This document shows positions 1 to 7,676 of a stretch of DNA of 43,724 nucleotides, one piece after another. Under the pieces are notes generated by a model. It did not search any database. It was not told the origin of the DNA and was given only the letters and a program-made list of their open reading frames with translations. Origin of the DNA: an uncultured Prevotellaceae bacterium. GTDB lineage: Bacteria; Bacteroidota; Bacteroidia; Bacteroidales; Bacteroidaceae. The position numbers were made by a program, and so were the translations under genes. The stretch spans positions 1-43,724 of the forward strand of contig CACZPU010000131.1 in the NCBI GenBank assembly GCA_902783165.1, written 5' to 3'. Numbering within the stretch: the first letter of the stretch is position 1; the number at the start of each line of letters is the position of its first letter.

Positions 1-261
1 GCTCCACAAGAAGTTACCCGACTGCTCTCCCATTCTGTTGACTATGCGCAGCAAGCACGCTTGCTGATTGCCCGCGTTGCAGCCAAGTATGGCATCGTGG
101 GCGACATACCTGTACCCGACTATTCTACCAAGGCGAAGGCTCAGGCTGCTATCGGCCTTGATATGCCAAAGCTGAAGGACAAGAAGCAGAGGTTCCTCAA
201 TGAGGTTGTTCCCAAGTGGATTGAGGAAGCCAAGACGAAAGGGAAGCTGATAGAGCTTTGA
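1..261 (+). CDS. C-terminal fragment of an unrecognised protein
   Basis: The reading frame is open from base 1 and ends at TGA 259-261, so the gene begins outside the window; 86 residues are visible. The fragment is hydrophilic and lysine-rich, with no signal peptide, membrane segment or catalytic motif that I recognise. It has an alanine-rich helical stretch, then a Pro-Asp-Tyr turn, and ends in a basic helix. A hairpin terminator follows about 60 bases later, so it is probably the last gene of its unit. I do not assign a function. Confidence 0.7.
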   Translation, partial: APQEVTRLLSHSVDYAQQARLLIARVAAKYGIVGDIPVPDYSTKAKAQAAIGLDMPKLKDKKQRFLNEVVPKWIEEAKTKGKLIEL

Positions 262-320
262 TGGCGGATTTCAGCATCAGAACTTGTCATTTGATTATTT
301 ATTCCTTTTATCTCCTTTGG

Positions 321-353
321 GGGTGTGTCAATTCCAGGCACACCCTCTTTTTG
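321..353 (+). terminator. Intrinsic terminator after the first gene
   Basis: GGGTGTG at 321-327 pairs perfectly with CACACCC at 339-345 around an 11-base loop. A T-rich tract (TCTTTTTG) follows, as in a Rho-independent terminator. Confidence 0.7.
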
Positions 354-414
354 TCTTTTGTCGTGTAATTGTTCCTTCTGTCCTTTATGTACAGACAAAA
401 AAACTAATAAATTA

Positions 415-446
415 TTTGGATGGATTATTGAAAAACCGTATTTTTG
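415..446 (+). promoter_or_regulatory. Bacteroidetes-type promoter of the lipoprotein gene
   Basis: TTTG at 415-418 is followed after 20 bases by TATTTTTG at 439-446. This matches the -33 (TTTG) and -7 (TAnnTTTG) consensus of the Bacteroidetes primary sigma factor. The next gene starts 133 bases downstream, implying a leader of about 125 bases. Confidence 0.65.
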
Positions 447-579
447 CATCATACAAATCAATGATTTTTTTCGAGCCATCATAATAGGTGTCACTTAGTT
501 GGTACTCATAGGGTGGATACGTTTATGTGAAGGGTTTCATGGTCATAGGGCTGTGAGAATTAAACAAATGATTGCATAG

Positions 580-1587
580 ATGAACAAGATAGTGTTTTAC
601 TTGATGGCATGTGGCATGTTGATTTCATGCTCCATGGGAGTGAACAAAAACAATCAACAGGAATCTGAGCGTACTCAACCAAATCATTCGCAGACCTCAG
701 GTCTGGAGGATTCCTCAGAGGCGCAGACTGATTCTTTGACATGGGCTGTTGATGAAGATAATCAATTGGCTGGCTGGTTCCCTGTGAAAGATTCGTTGAA
801 CCACCGCTTCGTCAGTGTAGCGGAAAACCTTTGGCAGTTCGGATGCAGCGGTGATGAGGCTGTATTGGACGACTACAACAAACAGCAGGCGTGGCATGGC
901 AGGTGTGAGAAGGTATTGACCGACTGCTATCTTGCTACTCATGCAAACGACAATCGTCAGAATACGGCAAAAGCCGACTCTATGCTAAACGAGATAGAGC
1001 GTTTCTTTGAGGAAAATGCTGATGAATCGACCATGGGAATGGTGGTACAAAATAGTCTGCTGTTTCGTTTTCAATTGTTCCGTATGGTGGGAAAAACAAA
1101 AGAACTCCTGCGCAAAGACGGGCAAATGAAAGACGAAACGTTGGCTTGGAACGAGTTGCATCAGGCATTGAATGAATTCTGTTCTTATGTAGTACAGACA
1201 GAGTTGTTTGGCGGTAGTGCTGCCGGTCTTGTAATGTTGAGTACGAAGAATGAGATTTGTTCGTGCAGGGTAGAAGATTTGAAACGGATGTTGCAGGGAA
1301 AAGGCAATGCCACGGCAAGTCGATTGGTGGCAGTCAAGAATGAATTCCTGAAGGCAGTGGAGAATCTTTCCGACATTGAAGATTCTTCGGAAGATATGAA
1401 ATCGTATATGGACGAAGAGAACATCAAAGAATATCGCAGGGTATATGGCGAAATGAAAAAGGCAAAGGTTAAACTTGTAAAGGTTGTTGACAAATGGCTG
1501 AATACCCGTAAAGACTATGGGGAATGCACATTGAAAGCTCTTCATGACCTGACAGTAGTGGTGAAGAACACCCATATGGGAGATTAG
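580..1587 (+). CDS. Unknown lipoprotein, 335 aa
   Basis: I do not recognise the family. The N-terminus is a typical lipoprotein signal: a short basic start, a hydrophobic core and a lipobox ending Leu-Ile-Ser-Cys, with Cys at residue 17. The mature protein should therefore be anchored to a membrane. Residues 20-50 are polar (Asn, Gln, Ser, Glu) and look like a flexible tether. The rest is charged and mostly helical, with a possible coiled-coil near residues 255-305. It has its own promoter upstream. The stand-alone ftsZ starts about 100 bases downstream behind a separate promoter, so the two are not obviously one operon. No catalytic motif is visible. Confidence 0.75.
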   Translation: MNKIVFYLMACGMLISCSMGVNKNNQQESERTQPNHSQTSGLEDSSEAQTDSLTWAVDEDNQLAGWFPVKDSLNHRFVSVAENLWQFGCSGDEAVLDDYNKQQAWHGRCEKVLTDCYLATHANDNRQNTAKADSMLNEIERFFEENADESTMGMVVQNSLLFRFQLFRMVGKTKELLRKDGQMKDETLAWNELHQALNEFCSYVVQTELFGGSAAGLVMLSTKNEICSCRVEDLKRMLQGKGNATASRLVAVKNEFLKAVENLSDIEDSSEDMKSYMDEENIKEYRRVYGEMKKAKVKLVKVVDKWLNTRKDYGECTLKALHDLTVVVKNTHMGD

Positions 1588-1612
1588 AAGATACACTGAC
1601 AAGATTTTTGTT

Positions 1613-1629
1613 TTCGCAAGCCTTGCGAA
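1613..1629. repeat. 17-bp perfect palindrome before the ftsZ promoter
   Basis: TTCGCAAG at 1613-1620 and CTTGCGAA at 1622-1629 are exact reverse complements separated by a single C. A one-base spacer is too short for a stable RNA hairpin loop without unpairing the centre. The site therefore looks more like the binding site of a dimeric regulator. It ends three bases before the putative -33 element. Confidence 0.6.
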
Positions 1630-1631
1630 TA

Positions 1632-1663
1632 ATTGTATGTTAGATCAATATTTCGTATTTTTG
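1632..1663 (+). promoter_or_regulatory. Promoter of the stand-alone ftsZ
   Basis: ATTG at 1632-1635 lies 20 bases before TATTTTTG at 1656-1663. The -7 box fits the Bacteroidetes consensus exactly and the -33 box in three of four positions. The start codon is 22 bases after the -7 box, giving a short leader. Confidence 0.6.
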
Positions 1664-1685
1664 CGGAAAAAATATAGAAACTGAA

Positions 1686-2966
1686 ATGGAAAGAGACGAA
1701 AAAGGTATTGAAATCCTGGATTTTGGGTTGATAGAGGACAAAATGCAGGACATCATCAAAGTGATAGGTGTAGGTGGTGGCGGCTGCAATGCGGTCAATA
1801 ATATGTACAACGAGGGCATTCAAGGCGTTTCGTTTGCCGTTTGTAATACCGATTCAGCCTCTTTGGCGGCTTCTCCTGTACCGGTGAAAATCCAGTTGGG
1901 TGAAGGGTTGGGAGCAGGCGCTAAGCCGGAGGTTGGCAGAAAGGAGGCGGAAGACAGCATCGACAGTATCGAAAGGCTTTTCGACGACCATACAAAGATG
2001 GTGTTTGTCACGGCAACAATGGGCGGTGGTACAGGTACTGGCGCGGCTCCCGTTGTCGCCCGTTTGGCAAAAGATCGCGGCTTGCTCACCATTGGTGTGG
2101 TTACTATCCCCTTCTATTTCGAGCATAGGCGCAAAATCATCAAGGCTCTCAAAGGTGTTGACGAACTTCGTGAGAATGTGGATGCTATTCTGATTGTGAA
2201 TAACGAAAGACTTTGTGACATCTATTCCGATACAGAAATCTCTTTGAAAGATGCTTTAAAGGAGGCCGACAATGTATTGAAAAATGCAGTGAAGGGCATT
2301 TCCGAACTTATTACCATCAGTTCTGAAGGGAATATAAATCTTGACTTTCGCGATGTGGAGACAACCATGCGAAACGGTGGCGGAGCCATTATGGCCATTG
2401 GAAGAGCATCGGGAGAACATCGAGTTGAGAAGGCAATCATCGATGCACTTGACTCCAAGCTTATTCACGATAACAATATCGGAAGGGCTAAGCGTATTCT
2501 TTTCAATATCTATGCCAGTAGTGAGGCTCCCATCATGATTCCCGAGATGCGCGACATAGATGATTTCTTTGACCAGCTAGATTCTGATATTGATGTGATA
2601 TGGGGTACCTCAACGGATGATTCTCTTGGGGAAGATGCAAAAGTTATTATTCTGGCAGCCAATATGGAGAACGATTCTGACACACGGGAAACACGCAAGA
2701 GCCATGTTGATGACGAGGAGTATTATGAACAGATGATACAAGAGTTGTACAAGCCCTTGAAAGAATCTGAGGCTGTTATTCAGGAGAAACCAGATGTTGA
2801 AGAAGTTGTTGAACAGGGAACACAGAGCGAATTGGAATCTCCAAAAGAAGAGGAACTCGTCAAAGAGAAACCTTATGAGACCAAACCGCGAGAGACCATG
2901 TCGCAAATCGGCAAGTTGCGAATGTGGTTGAATAAGAAAATGAACGATATTATTTCTGAAGAATGA
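1686..2966 (+). CDS. ftsZ: FtsZ-type tubulin GTPase, possible second FtsZ
   Basis: FtsZ polymerises on GTP at midcell and organises the division ring. The hallmarks are visible: GGGGCNAV at 30-37, NTD at 54-56, the tubulin signature GGGTGTG at 113-119, and the T7-loop catalytic set Asn218, Asp220, Asp223 (NLDFRD). GTPase and polymer activity are therefore expected. The globular part ends near residue 330. An acidic, Glu-rich linker follows to about 405, then a basic C-terminal tail (KLRMWLNKK), which in FtsZ is where membrane tethers bind. Sequence around residues 180-245 looks divergent from Bacteroidales FtsZ as I know it. No ftsQ, ftsA or mur genes are adjacent, so this may be a paralogue rather than the dcw-cluster copy. 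An ATGA overlap couples it to the next gene. Confidence 0.9.
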   Translation: MERDEKGIEILDFGLIEDKMQDIIKVIGVGGGGCNAVNNMYNEGIQGVSFAVCNTDSASLAASPVPVKIQLGEGLGAGAKPEVGRKEAEDSIDSIERLFDDHTKMVFVTATMGGGTGTGAAPVVARLAKDRGLLTIGVVTIPFYFEHRRKIIKALKGVDELRENVDAILIVNNERLCDIYSDTEISLKDALKEADNVLKNAVKGISELITISSEGNINLDFRDVETTMRNGGGAIMAIGRASGEHRVEKAIIDALDSKLIHDNNIGRAKRILFNIYASSEAPIMIPEMRDIDDFFDQLDSDIDVIWGTSTDDSLGEDAKVIILAANMENDSDTRETRKSHVDDEEYYEQMIQELYKPLKESEAVIQEKPDVEEVVEQGTQSELESPKEEELVKEKPYETKPRETMSQIGKLRMWLNKKMNDIISEE

Positions 2967-3574
2967 TGAATTCTGAAGTTGTTCATACAATAAATAATGA
3001 GGTGAACATTCCACCGGAACAGAAGGCTGCAGAGCTGAAGCAACTGGTAGGCCAACTGGTTTCCATGGGACGAACGGATTTGGTGTTGCAATCCGTAGGC
3101 GTTCCATTGCTGGAGGAATTGTGCTTGTTGGCTGCCAAGGGACGGCTGTGCCCATTGGTAATCACTAAGGATTATCGCTTTTTCTTGGATGGGAATGTTC
3201 GGAAAGAGATTGACATACAGCCCGTACACAAGGCTGTATATCTTCTTTTCCTTGCTCATCCAGAGGGAATCGAATTCAAGCATCTGTCTGAATACCGAGA
3301 TGAATTGTTGAGCTATTACATGGCAACAGCAAGAACAATGGACAAAGAGCGGATTATCGATAGTGTTGAACATTTGATGAACCCGCTTGACAATGCCATC
3401 AATGAGAAATGCTCGCGTATCAAGAAGGCTTTCCTGGAGCATCTTGACGTGTACTCTGCCAGCTATTACATCATCAGTGGCCATACACAACGGCGTTTCA
3501 CCAATTCCTCACGCATCTGGTATGAACGTCTGAAGGTGATAGCACTACCACGAGAACTGGTTGTCTTTGAGTAA
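2963..3574 (+). CDS. Unknown 203-aa protein translationally coupled to ftsZ
   Basis: Its ATG (2963) overlaps the ftsZ stop in an ATGA junction, implying coupled translation; an ATG three bases later would serve equally. There is no signal peptide or membrane segment, so it should be cytoplasmic. The middle (about residues 75-110) contains a hydrophobic helix followed by an HPEGIEFKHL segment that resembles a small winged-helix or effector fold. The C-terminal third is basic (CSRIKKAF, and QRRFTNSSRIWYERL at the end) and could bind nucleic acid. I have the impression of a conserved Bacteroidetes protein without assigned function. Coupling to FtsZ suggests a partner or regulator, but this is inference from position only. 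Confidence 0.75.
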   Translation: MMNSEVVHTINNEVNIPPEQKAAELKQLVGQLVSMGRTDLVLQSVGVPLLEELCLLAAKGRLCPLVITKDYRFFLDGNVRKEIDIQPVHKAVYLLFLAHPEGIEFKHLSEYRDELLSYYMATARTMDKERIIDSVEHLMNPLDNAINEKCSRIKKAFLEHLDVYSASYYIISGHTQRRFTNSSRIWYERLKVIALPRELVVFE

Positions 3575-3670
3575 GGGGAGCGGTTCATGATAGCGTCTCT
3601 GCGCTCCGTCTTTCTTTATCTCTAATAGGACATTACATAGATGAAATTATAAAGTAACGAAGAAAGTAAA

Positions 3671-4477
3671 ATGTTCGATAAGTTCATTTTTTTCCTGATG
3701 GTTAGTCATCCTAATACATTCCAATGTATTCTTGCAATAATTGTTGTTGCAGTTTTTGCCGGTCTTTATGGGTGGCCTATTTTTTTGCTATTGGGTTTGT
3801 GTGTGTTGTTGCTCATTGTTAGTTACTATCTTGACAAGAAAGTGGTGAAACTAAACGATAAGAGTACTGACGAAGAACTGGCAAGGGCTGAAAAGAGCAG
3901 CAAGTGGTTGATGGCATTGTTGTCATTCTTTGCATTGCTTGGGAATATCATCGGATTCTTTGTTGTATTGTGGAGCTTGGAACATGACAGCAAATCAACA
4001 ACAACTATAAGTGCTTTGTTTGTCTTTCAGTTCATGTTTCTTGGTATTCCTTATATATTGATGAGCTTTGTTAAAAGAAAGAGCAGTTTCTGGTATGGGC
4101 TAATGGCTTCGGTCTTGTTGTTCTCGGTCATTCAGTTTTTTGTGATTTATTTTATGTTGGAAAGTGAAAAACCACTCCTTGCAGAACATACTCAATGGGA
4201 ATATGAGTTTGTGAAAGGTGATTGGCTTGTTTCTTCACTTTCTGTTCTTCACATCCTATTTTTTATGGACTCTTTATGCAAGGCTTTTGGACTTTTTATT
4301 AAATATAGTCCATCCCTAGGATATGATAAGGAGAAGCACAGGTATTCAATTATAAAAAACTATAAGCTTTCTGCAATCGGAATGGCTATCTCTTTGGTCT
4401 GGTCCCTTCTTTCATTAGGCTGTTGCTATTATTACCTTACAGTGACGAGGGTAGATCCTATGATGCTTTACGAATAG
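3671..4477 (+). CDS. Unknown multi-pass membrane protein, 268 aa
   Basis: I do not recognise the family. About seven hydrophobic segments can be picked out, at roughly residues 16-33, 36-53, 77-97, 110-132, 139-160, 186-206 and 233-258. They are separated by short charged loops, the longest being Lys/Asp/Glu-rich at 54-75. This indicates an inner-membrane protein. No transporter signature, metal-binding motif or catalytic residue pattern is apparent. The start follows an A/G-rich stretch (GAAGAAAGTAAA) just before ATG. Its AT content is a little higher than that of neighbouring genes. It stands alone, with about 95 bases before it and 330 after. Confidence 0.7.
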   Translation: MFDKFIFFLMVSHPNTFQCILAIIVVAVFAGLYGWPIFLLLGLCVLLLIVSYYLDKKVVKLNDKSTDEELARAEKSSKWLMALLSFFALLGNIIGFFVVLWSLEHDSKSTTTISALFVFQFMFLGIPYILMSFVKRKSSFWYGLMASVLLFSVIQFFVIYFMLESEKPLLAEHTQWEYEFVKGDWLVSSLSVLHILFFMDSLCKAFGLFIKYSPSLGYDKEKHRYSIIKNYKLSAIGMAISLVWSLLSLGCCYYYLTVTRVDPMMLYE

Positions 4478-4807
4478 ATACGCTTCCAACAACATTATCC
4501 AAGGGCCCGTAATAAAAACCATTATGAGGTTGAAAAATCTGCTTTGGCTGGCATCAAAACAGATTATCGTTTTGGCAGTTTGTTGTAGTTGGCAGTCAAA
4601 ACATTTTGTTTTCACCCCGTTTCTTTCCTTTCTCAAAGGAATCTCGTTTGTGTGTATTTCGGTACAGGAGAACGCTTTTCTTTACCAAAAAAGTGGAAAT
4701 TAAAAAAAAAATCGTATTTTTGCAAAAATAATAACCATTATGCGGAACAGAAGTACAGAAGCTTTCTGAAACGATTACAATAGATTGACTATAGAAAGAC
4801 AGACGAG
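4478..4807. other. Intergenic region, 330 bases
   Basis: Apart from a -7-like box at 4715-4722 I see no gene, RNA or clear hairpin here. A short open frame around 4589-4783 translates into low-complexity, Lys-rich sequence and is not supported. Confidence 0.6.
4715..4722 (+). promoter_or_regulatory. -7 box of the cytochrome c maturation operon
   Basis: TATTTTTG followed by C fits the Bacteroidetes -7 consensus. No good TTTG lies at the expected distance upstream, so this is only a half-match. It is 85 bases before the ResB-like start. Confidence 0.4.
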
Positions 4808-5704
4808 ATGTGGAATAAACCTTGGACCATGAAAGAAGGCTTTGCTATTGGGGCAGGCTTGATTGTGTCTGGATTGATGCTCGAATGGAGTGTCGGCCCA
4901 GTCAAGTGGGACATGATGGTATGGCCTGTCAATGTCATCGTGCTGGTATGCTTCGTTGGATTCATCGTGGTGATGCACATATTGCGTCATAAGATGTATG
5001 CTTTCCGCTTTCTTGCATCTTACCAGGCCGCCGTCCCTGTGATGGCTTATGCCGTTTTGCTCACCGTTATTATGGGACTGACACGACAGACCGTCAACGG
5101 TACTTGGTTGAACAATATGCTGACGTTTTGGCCCTTTGTGCTGATTTATGTGTATATGGCACTCATCTTGGGATTGGTCGTGATGAAAAGCCTTGCTCAC
5201 ATGAAGTCTGTAGGCAAAGTGGTTGCCATGTTGTTCCATCTGGGTCTTTTTATCACCATAACCACTGCCACCTTGGGCAATGCAGACATGCAGCGACTGA
5301 AAATGATAACTGCCGTTGGGGAGCCAGAGTGGCGAGCCATGGACCAAGAGCACAATGTTGTGCAATTGCCTTTAGCCATAGAACTGCGAAAGTTTATTAT
5401 GGAAACCTATAGCGATGGCTCGCCAAGGAGGTTTGCTTCTGAAATTCAGATTCTTACACAGTCTGGTGATAATCTGCTGGCCACTGTCGACGTGAATCAT
5501 CCAGTAAAAGTGGAGGGATGGAAAATATACCAATATGGCTACGATACTTCAATGGGAGCGCGTAGCAATACAAGCATCCTGGAACTTGTCAGCGACCCTT
5601 GGCTGCCTTTTGTCTATGTGGGTATCTACATGATGCTTATCGGCGCAGTGCTGATGTTTATTATGGGTCACACAGTTAATCACCGCAAAATGGAACAGAT
5701 ATGA
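4808..5704 (+). CDS. ResB/Ccs1-like cytochrome c biogenesis protein
   Basis: System II cytochrome c maturation uses a ResB/Ccs1 and a ResC/CcsA subunit to carry haem across the inner membrane and attach it to apocytochromes. This protein has five hydrophobic segments in residues 10-155. A soluble periplasmic domain of about 100 residues follows, including an HPVKVEGWKIYQYGYD segment typical of ResB proteins, and then a last membrane helix at about 268-288. At 298 residues it is the short form found in Bacteroidetes. Its stop codon overlaps the ATG of the CcsA gene in an ATGA junction, which supports the pair working as one complex. No nrfHA or other multihaem cytochrome gene is adjacent, so the client cytochrome is unknown. 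Confidence 0.8.
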   Translation: MWNKPWTMKEGFAIGAGLIVSGLMLEWSVGPVKWDMMVWPVNVIVLVCFVGFIVVMHILRHKMYAFRFLASYQAAVPVMAYAVLLTVIMGLTRQTVNGTWLNNMLTFWPFVLIYVYMALILGLVVMKSLAHMKSVGKVVAMLFHLGLFITITTATLGNADMQRLKMITAVGEPEWRAMDQEHNVVQLPLAIELRKFIMETYSDGSPRRFASEIQILTQSGDNLLATVDVNHPVKVEGWKIYQYGYDTSMGARSNTSILELVSDPWLPFVYVGIYMMLIGAVLMFIMGHTVNHRKMEQI

Positions 5705-6507
5705 TTACATGGACTCATTTCGTTTGGTTTGCCATTCCGGCCGTGTTGCTTTGGGTAGTGGGTGCATTCTTTGCATGGAAAGAAAAGGCACTGTTGGCAA
5801 GAGTTGTTACCGCAGTGGGGTTGGCTGTGTTCTTTGCTTTTATCGTGGCAATCTGGGTGTCACTTGAGAGACCGCCATTGCGCACCATGGGTGAGACACG
5901 CCTCTGGTATTCGTTCTTTTTGCCGTTAGCGGGACTTGTCGTTTATGTTCGATGGCGATACAAATGGATTCTGTTCTTCTCCACTCTGATGGCTTTGGTG
6001 TTTATTTGTGTGAATCTTTTTAAACCCGAGATTCACGACAAGACACTGATGCCAGCTCTGCAAAGTGTTTGGTTCGCTCCTCATGTGATAGTCTATATGA
6101 TGGCCTACGCTGTGCTGGGTGCTGCAATGCTGATGGCGTTATGGTTGTTGTATAAGAGCGGAAAGAACGGAGAGTCAATTGACACCTATGGCTCTTCGAT
6201 GCATGCTCAAGATGATTTGGTATATGTAGGCTTGGCGTTTCTCACTGTAGGAATGCTTTTCGGTGCGTTATGGGCAAAAGAGGCTTGGGGCCACTACTGG
6301 TCATGGGACCCAAAGGAGACTTGGGCAGCCATCACGTGGTTTGCCTATTTGCTTTATATTCATTATCGCCGTATGCCATCCCATCGTCCTAGCCTTGCAC
6401 TTTGGCTGCTCGTGGGTTGTTTCCTCCTCCTGCAAGTCTGCTGGTGGGGCATCAATTATTTGCCTTCGGCCCAAGGTTCGTCGGTACATACATATAGCAT
6501 GTCATAG
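5701..6507 (+). CDS. ccsA: CcsA/ResC-like haem handling protein
   Basis: This is the haem-handling subunit of system II cytochrome c maturation. About eight transmembrane helices are visible in 268 residues. The tryptophan-rich WWD motif (WGHYWSWDPKE) is at residues 196-206 and identifies the family; it presents haem at the periplasmic face. His128 (in APHVI) and His259 (in SSVHTYS) match the positions of conserved axial haem ligands on either side of the motif. The start overlaps the preceding ResB-like gene. menE follows 51 bases downstream on the same strand, so cytochrome maturation and menaquinone synthesis may share a transcript. Confidence 0.88.
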   Translation: MITWTHFVWFAIPAVLLWVVGAFFAWKEKALLARVVTAVGLAVFFAFIVAIWVSLERPPLRTMGETRLWYSFFLPLAGLVVYVRWRYKWILFFSTLMALVFICVNLFKPEIHDKTLMPALQSVWFAPHVIVYMMAYAVLGAAMLMALWLLYKSGKNGESIDTYGSSMHAQDDLVYVGLAFLTVGMLFGALWAKEAWGHYWSWDPKETWAAITWFAYLLYIHYRRMPSHRPSLALWLLVGCFLLLQVCWWGINYLPSAQGSSVHTYSMS

Positions 6508-6558
6508 ACAGGCAGGTGGGTGTTGATTATGTGAACAAATAGTTTTAGCTGTAGATAT

Positions 6559-7608
6559 ATGGTAGTGATACCTTCCACTTTTTCCATACAAAATGCCAAC
6601 AAGGAAGTTTCCGGTTTCCTGGAAGAATGGTATGACGACAACGACTGTGTGTTAGTGCATACCAGCGGTTCCACAGGCGTTCCAAAGCCCATGTGGATAG
6701 AGAAACGGCGTATGTTGGCCTCGGCTCGAGTGACCTGCGATTTCCTGCAACTGCGTGCTGGCCATCGGGCATTGCTTTGTCTGCCGCTGCAATTCATCGC
6801 CGGTAAGATGATGGTGGTTAGGGCTTTGGAGCGACAGCTGTGCTTGTTGGTTGTTGAACCTGACGGTCACCCACTGGCTTCCATTGATTGTGATAATAGC
6901 GAAAACGCGATAGATTTTGCCGCTATGGTAGCCATGCAAGTGTACAATTCGTTGCAAGTGGCGGAAGAGCGGAGGCGGTTGAAAAGTATCCGTCATCTGA
7001 TTATTGGCGGCAGTGCAATAGACGATGGTTTGGCAGCCGAACTAAGGGATTTCCCCAATGCGGTTTGGAGCACCTATGGAATGACGGAGACACTTTCGCA
7101 CATCGCCTTACGCAGATTGAATGGCGAAGAGGCAAGTGAGTGGTATACGCCGTTGGCTGATGTCAGTGTTTCTCTCAACGAAGAACATTGTCTGGTTATT
7201 CATGCTCCACAAGTGTGTGACAAGACAATGGTGACCAATGATATTGCCGAACTGGCAAGCGATGGTCGCCGATTCCGTATAATCGGCAGAAAGGACAATG
7301 TGATTTGTTCGGGCGGCATCAAGTTGCAGATTGAAGACATTGAGAAAACGCTGAAGTCACACATGCCTGTACCATTTATGGTAACAAAGAAAAAAGATGT
7401 CAAATATGGAGAAATAGTAGTGCTCGTGTATCAAAATAGTGATAATGGTAATGGTCATCTCGTTGAAGTGATTGAGCAAATCTGCCAGAGCCATTTGCCG
7501 AAATACTGGCAGCCACGGCGTTTCCTTGCAGTGGAAAGTCTTCCCGTGACCGCAAATGGGAAGCCAGCGCGTAGGCAGGCAGAATGTCTTGCAGCGCAGA
7601 TGCCATGA
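6559..7608 (+). CDS. menE: o-Succinylbenzoate-CoA ligase MenE
   Basis: MenE activates o-succinylbenzoate with ATP and CoA in menaquinone synthesis. The protein belongs to the AMP-forming acyl-CoA synthetase family. The P-loop-like HTSGSTGVPKP is near residues 34-44, YGMTET lies mid-protein, the hinge region IGRKDNVICSGGIKL near 243-257, and the C-terminal catalytic lysine sits in TANGKPAR. At 349 residues it is shorter than the usual 450-500 and lacks much of the N-terminal domain, as is normal for Bacteroidetes MenE. The other men genes are not in the window. Another small acyl-CoA synthetase is possible, but the short length and Bacteroidetes context favour MenE. Confidence 0.8.
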   Translation: MVVIPSTFSIQNANKEVSGFLEEWYDDNDCVLVHTSGSTGVPKPMWIEKRRMLASARVTCDFLQLRAGHRALLCLPLQFIAGKMMVVRALERQLCLLVVEPDGHPLASIDCDNSENAIDFAAMVAMQVYNSLQVAEERRRLKSIRHLIIGGSAIDDGLAAELRDFPNAVWSTYGMTETLSHIALRRLNGEEASEWYTPLADVSVSLNEEHCLVIHAPQVCDKTMVTNDIAELASDGRRFRIIGRKDNVICSGGIKLQIEDIEKTLKSHMPVPFMVTKKKDVKYGEIVVLVYQNSDNGNGHLVEVIEQICQSHLPKYWQPRRFLAVESLPVTANGKPARRQAECLAAQMP

Positions 7609-7676
7609 GCAGATGTAGTTGTTATAACAAATCTTCTTTGAAATTCGAATGTGGAATCAATAATAATATATTCAAT

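Larger units (their letters stand above)
262..579. other. Intergenic region with terminator and promoter
   Basis: This 318-base stretch has no convincing gene. It holds a hairpin terminator near 321-353 and a Bacteroidetes-type promoter at 415-446. Short open frames here have no start context or recognisable product. Confidence 0.7.

Noticed and set aside
2873-3490. 205-residue antisense frame over the ftsZ partner gene
   Set aside because: The overlapping sense gene is coupled to ftsZ and begins at its stop; the antisense frame has no promoter or recognisable product.
4589-4783. 64-residue open frame before the cytochrome c genes
   Set aside because: It has low-complexity Lys/Phe content, spans the -7 box, and shows no start context.
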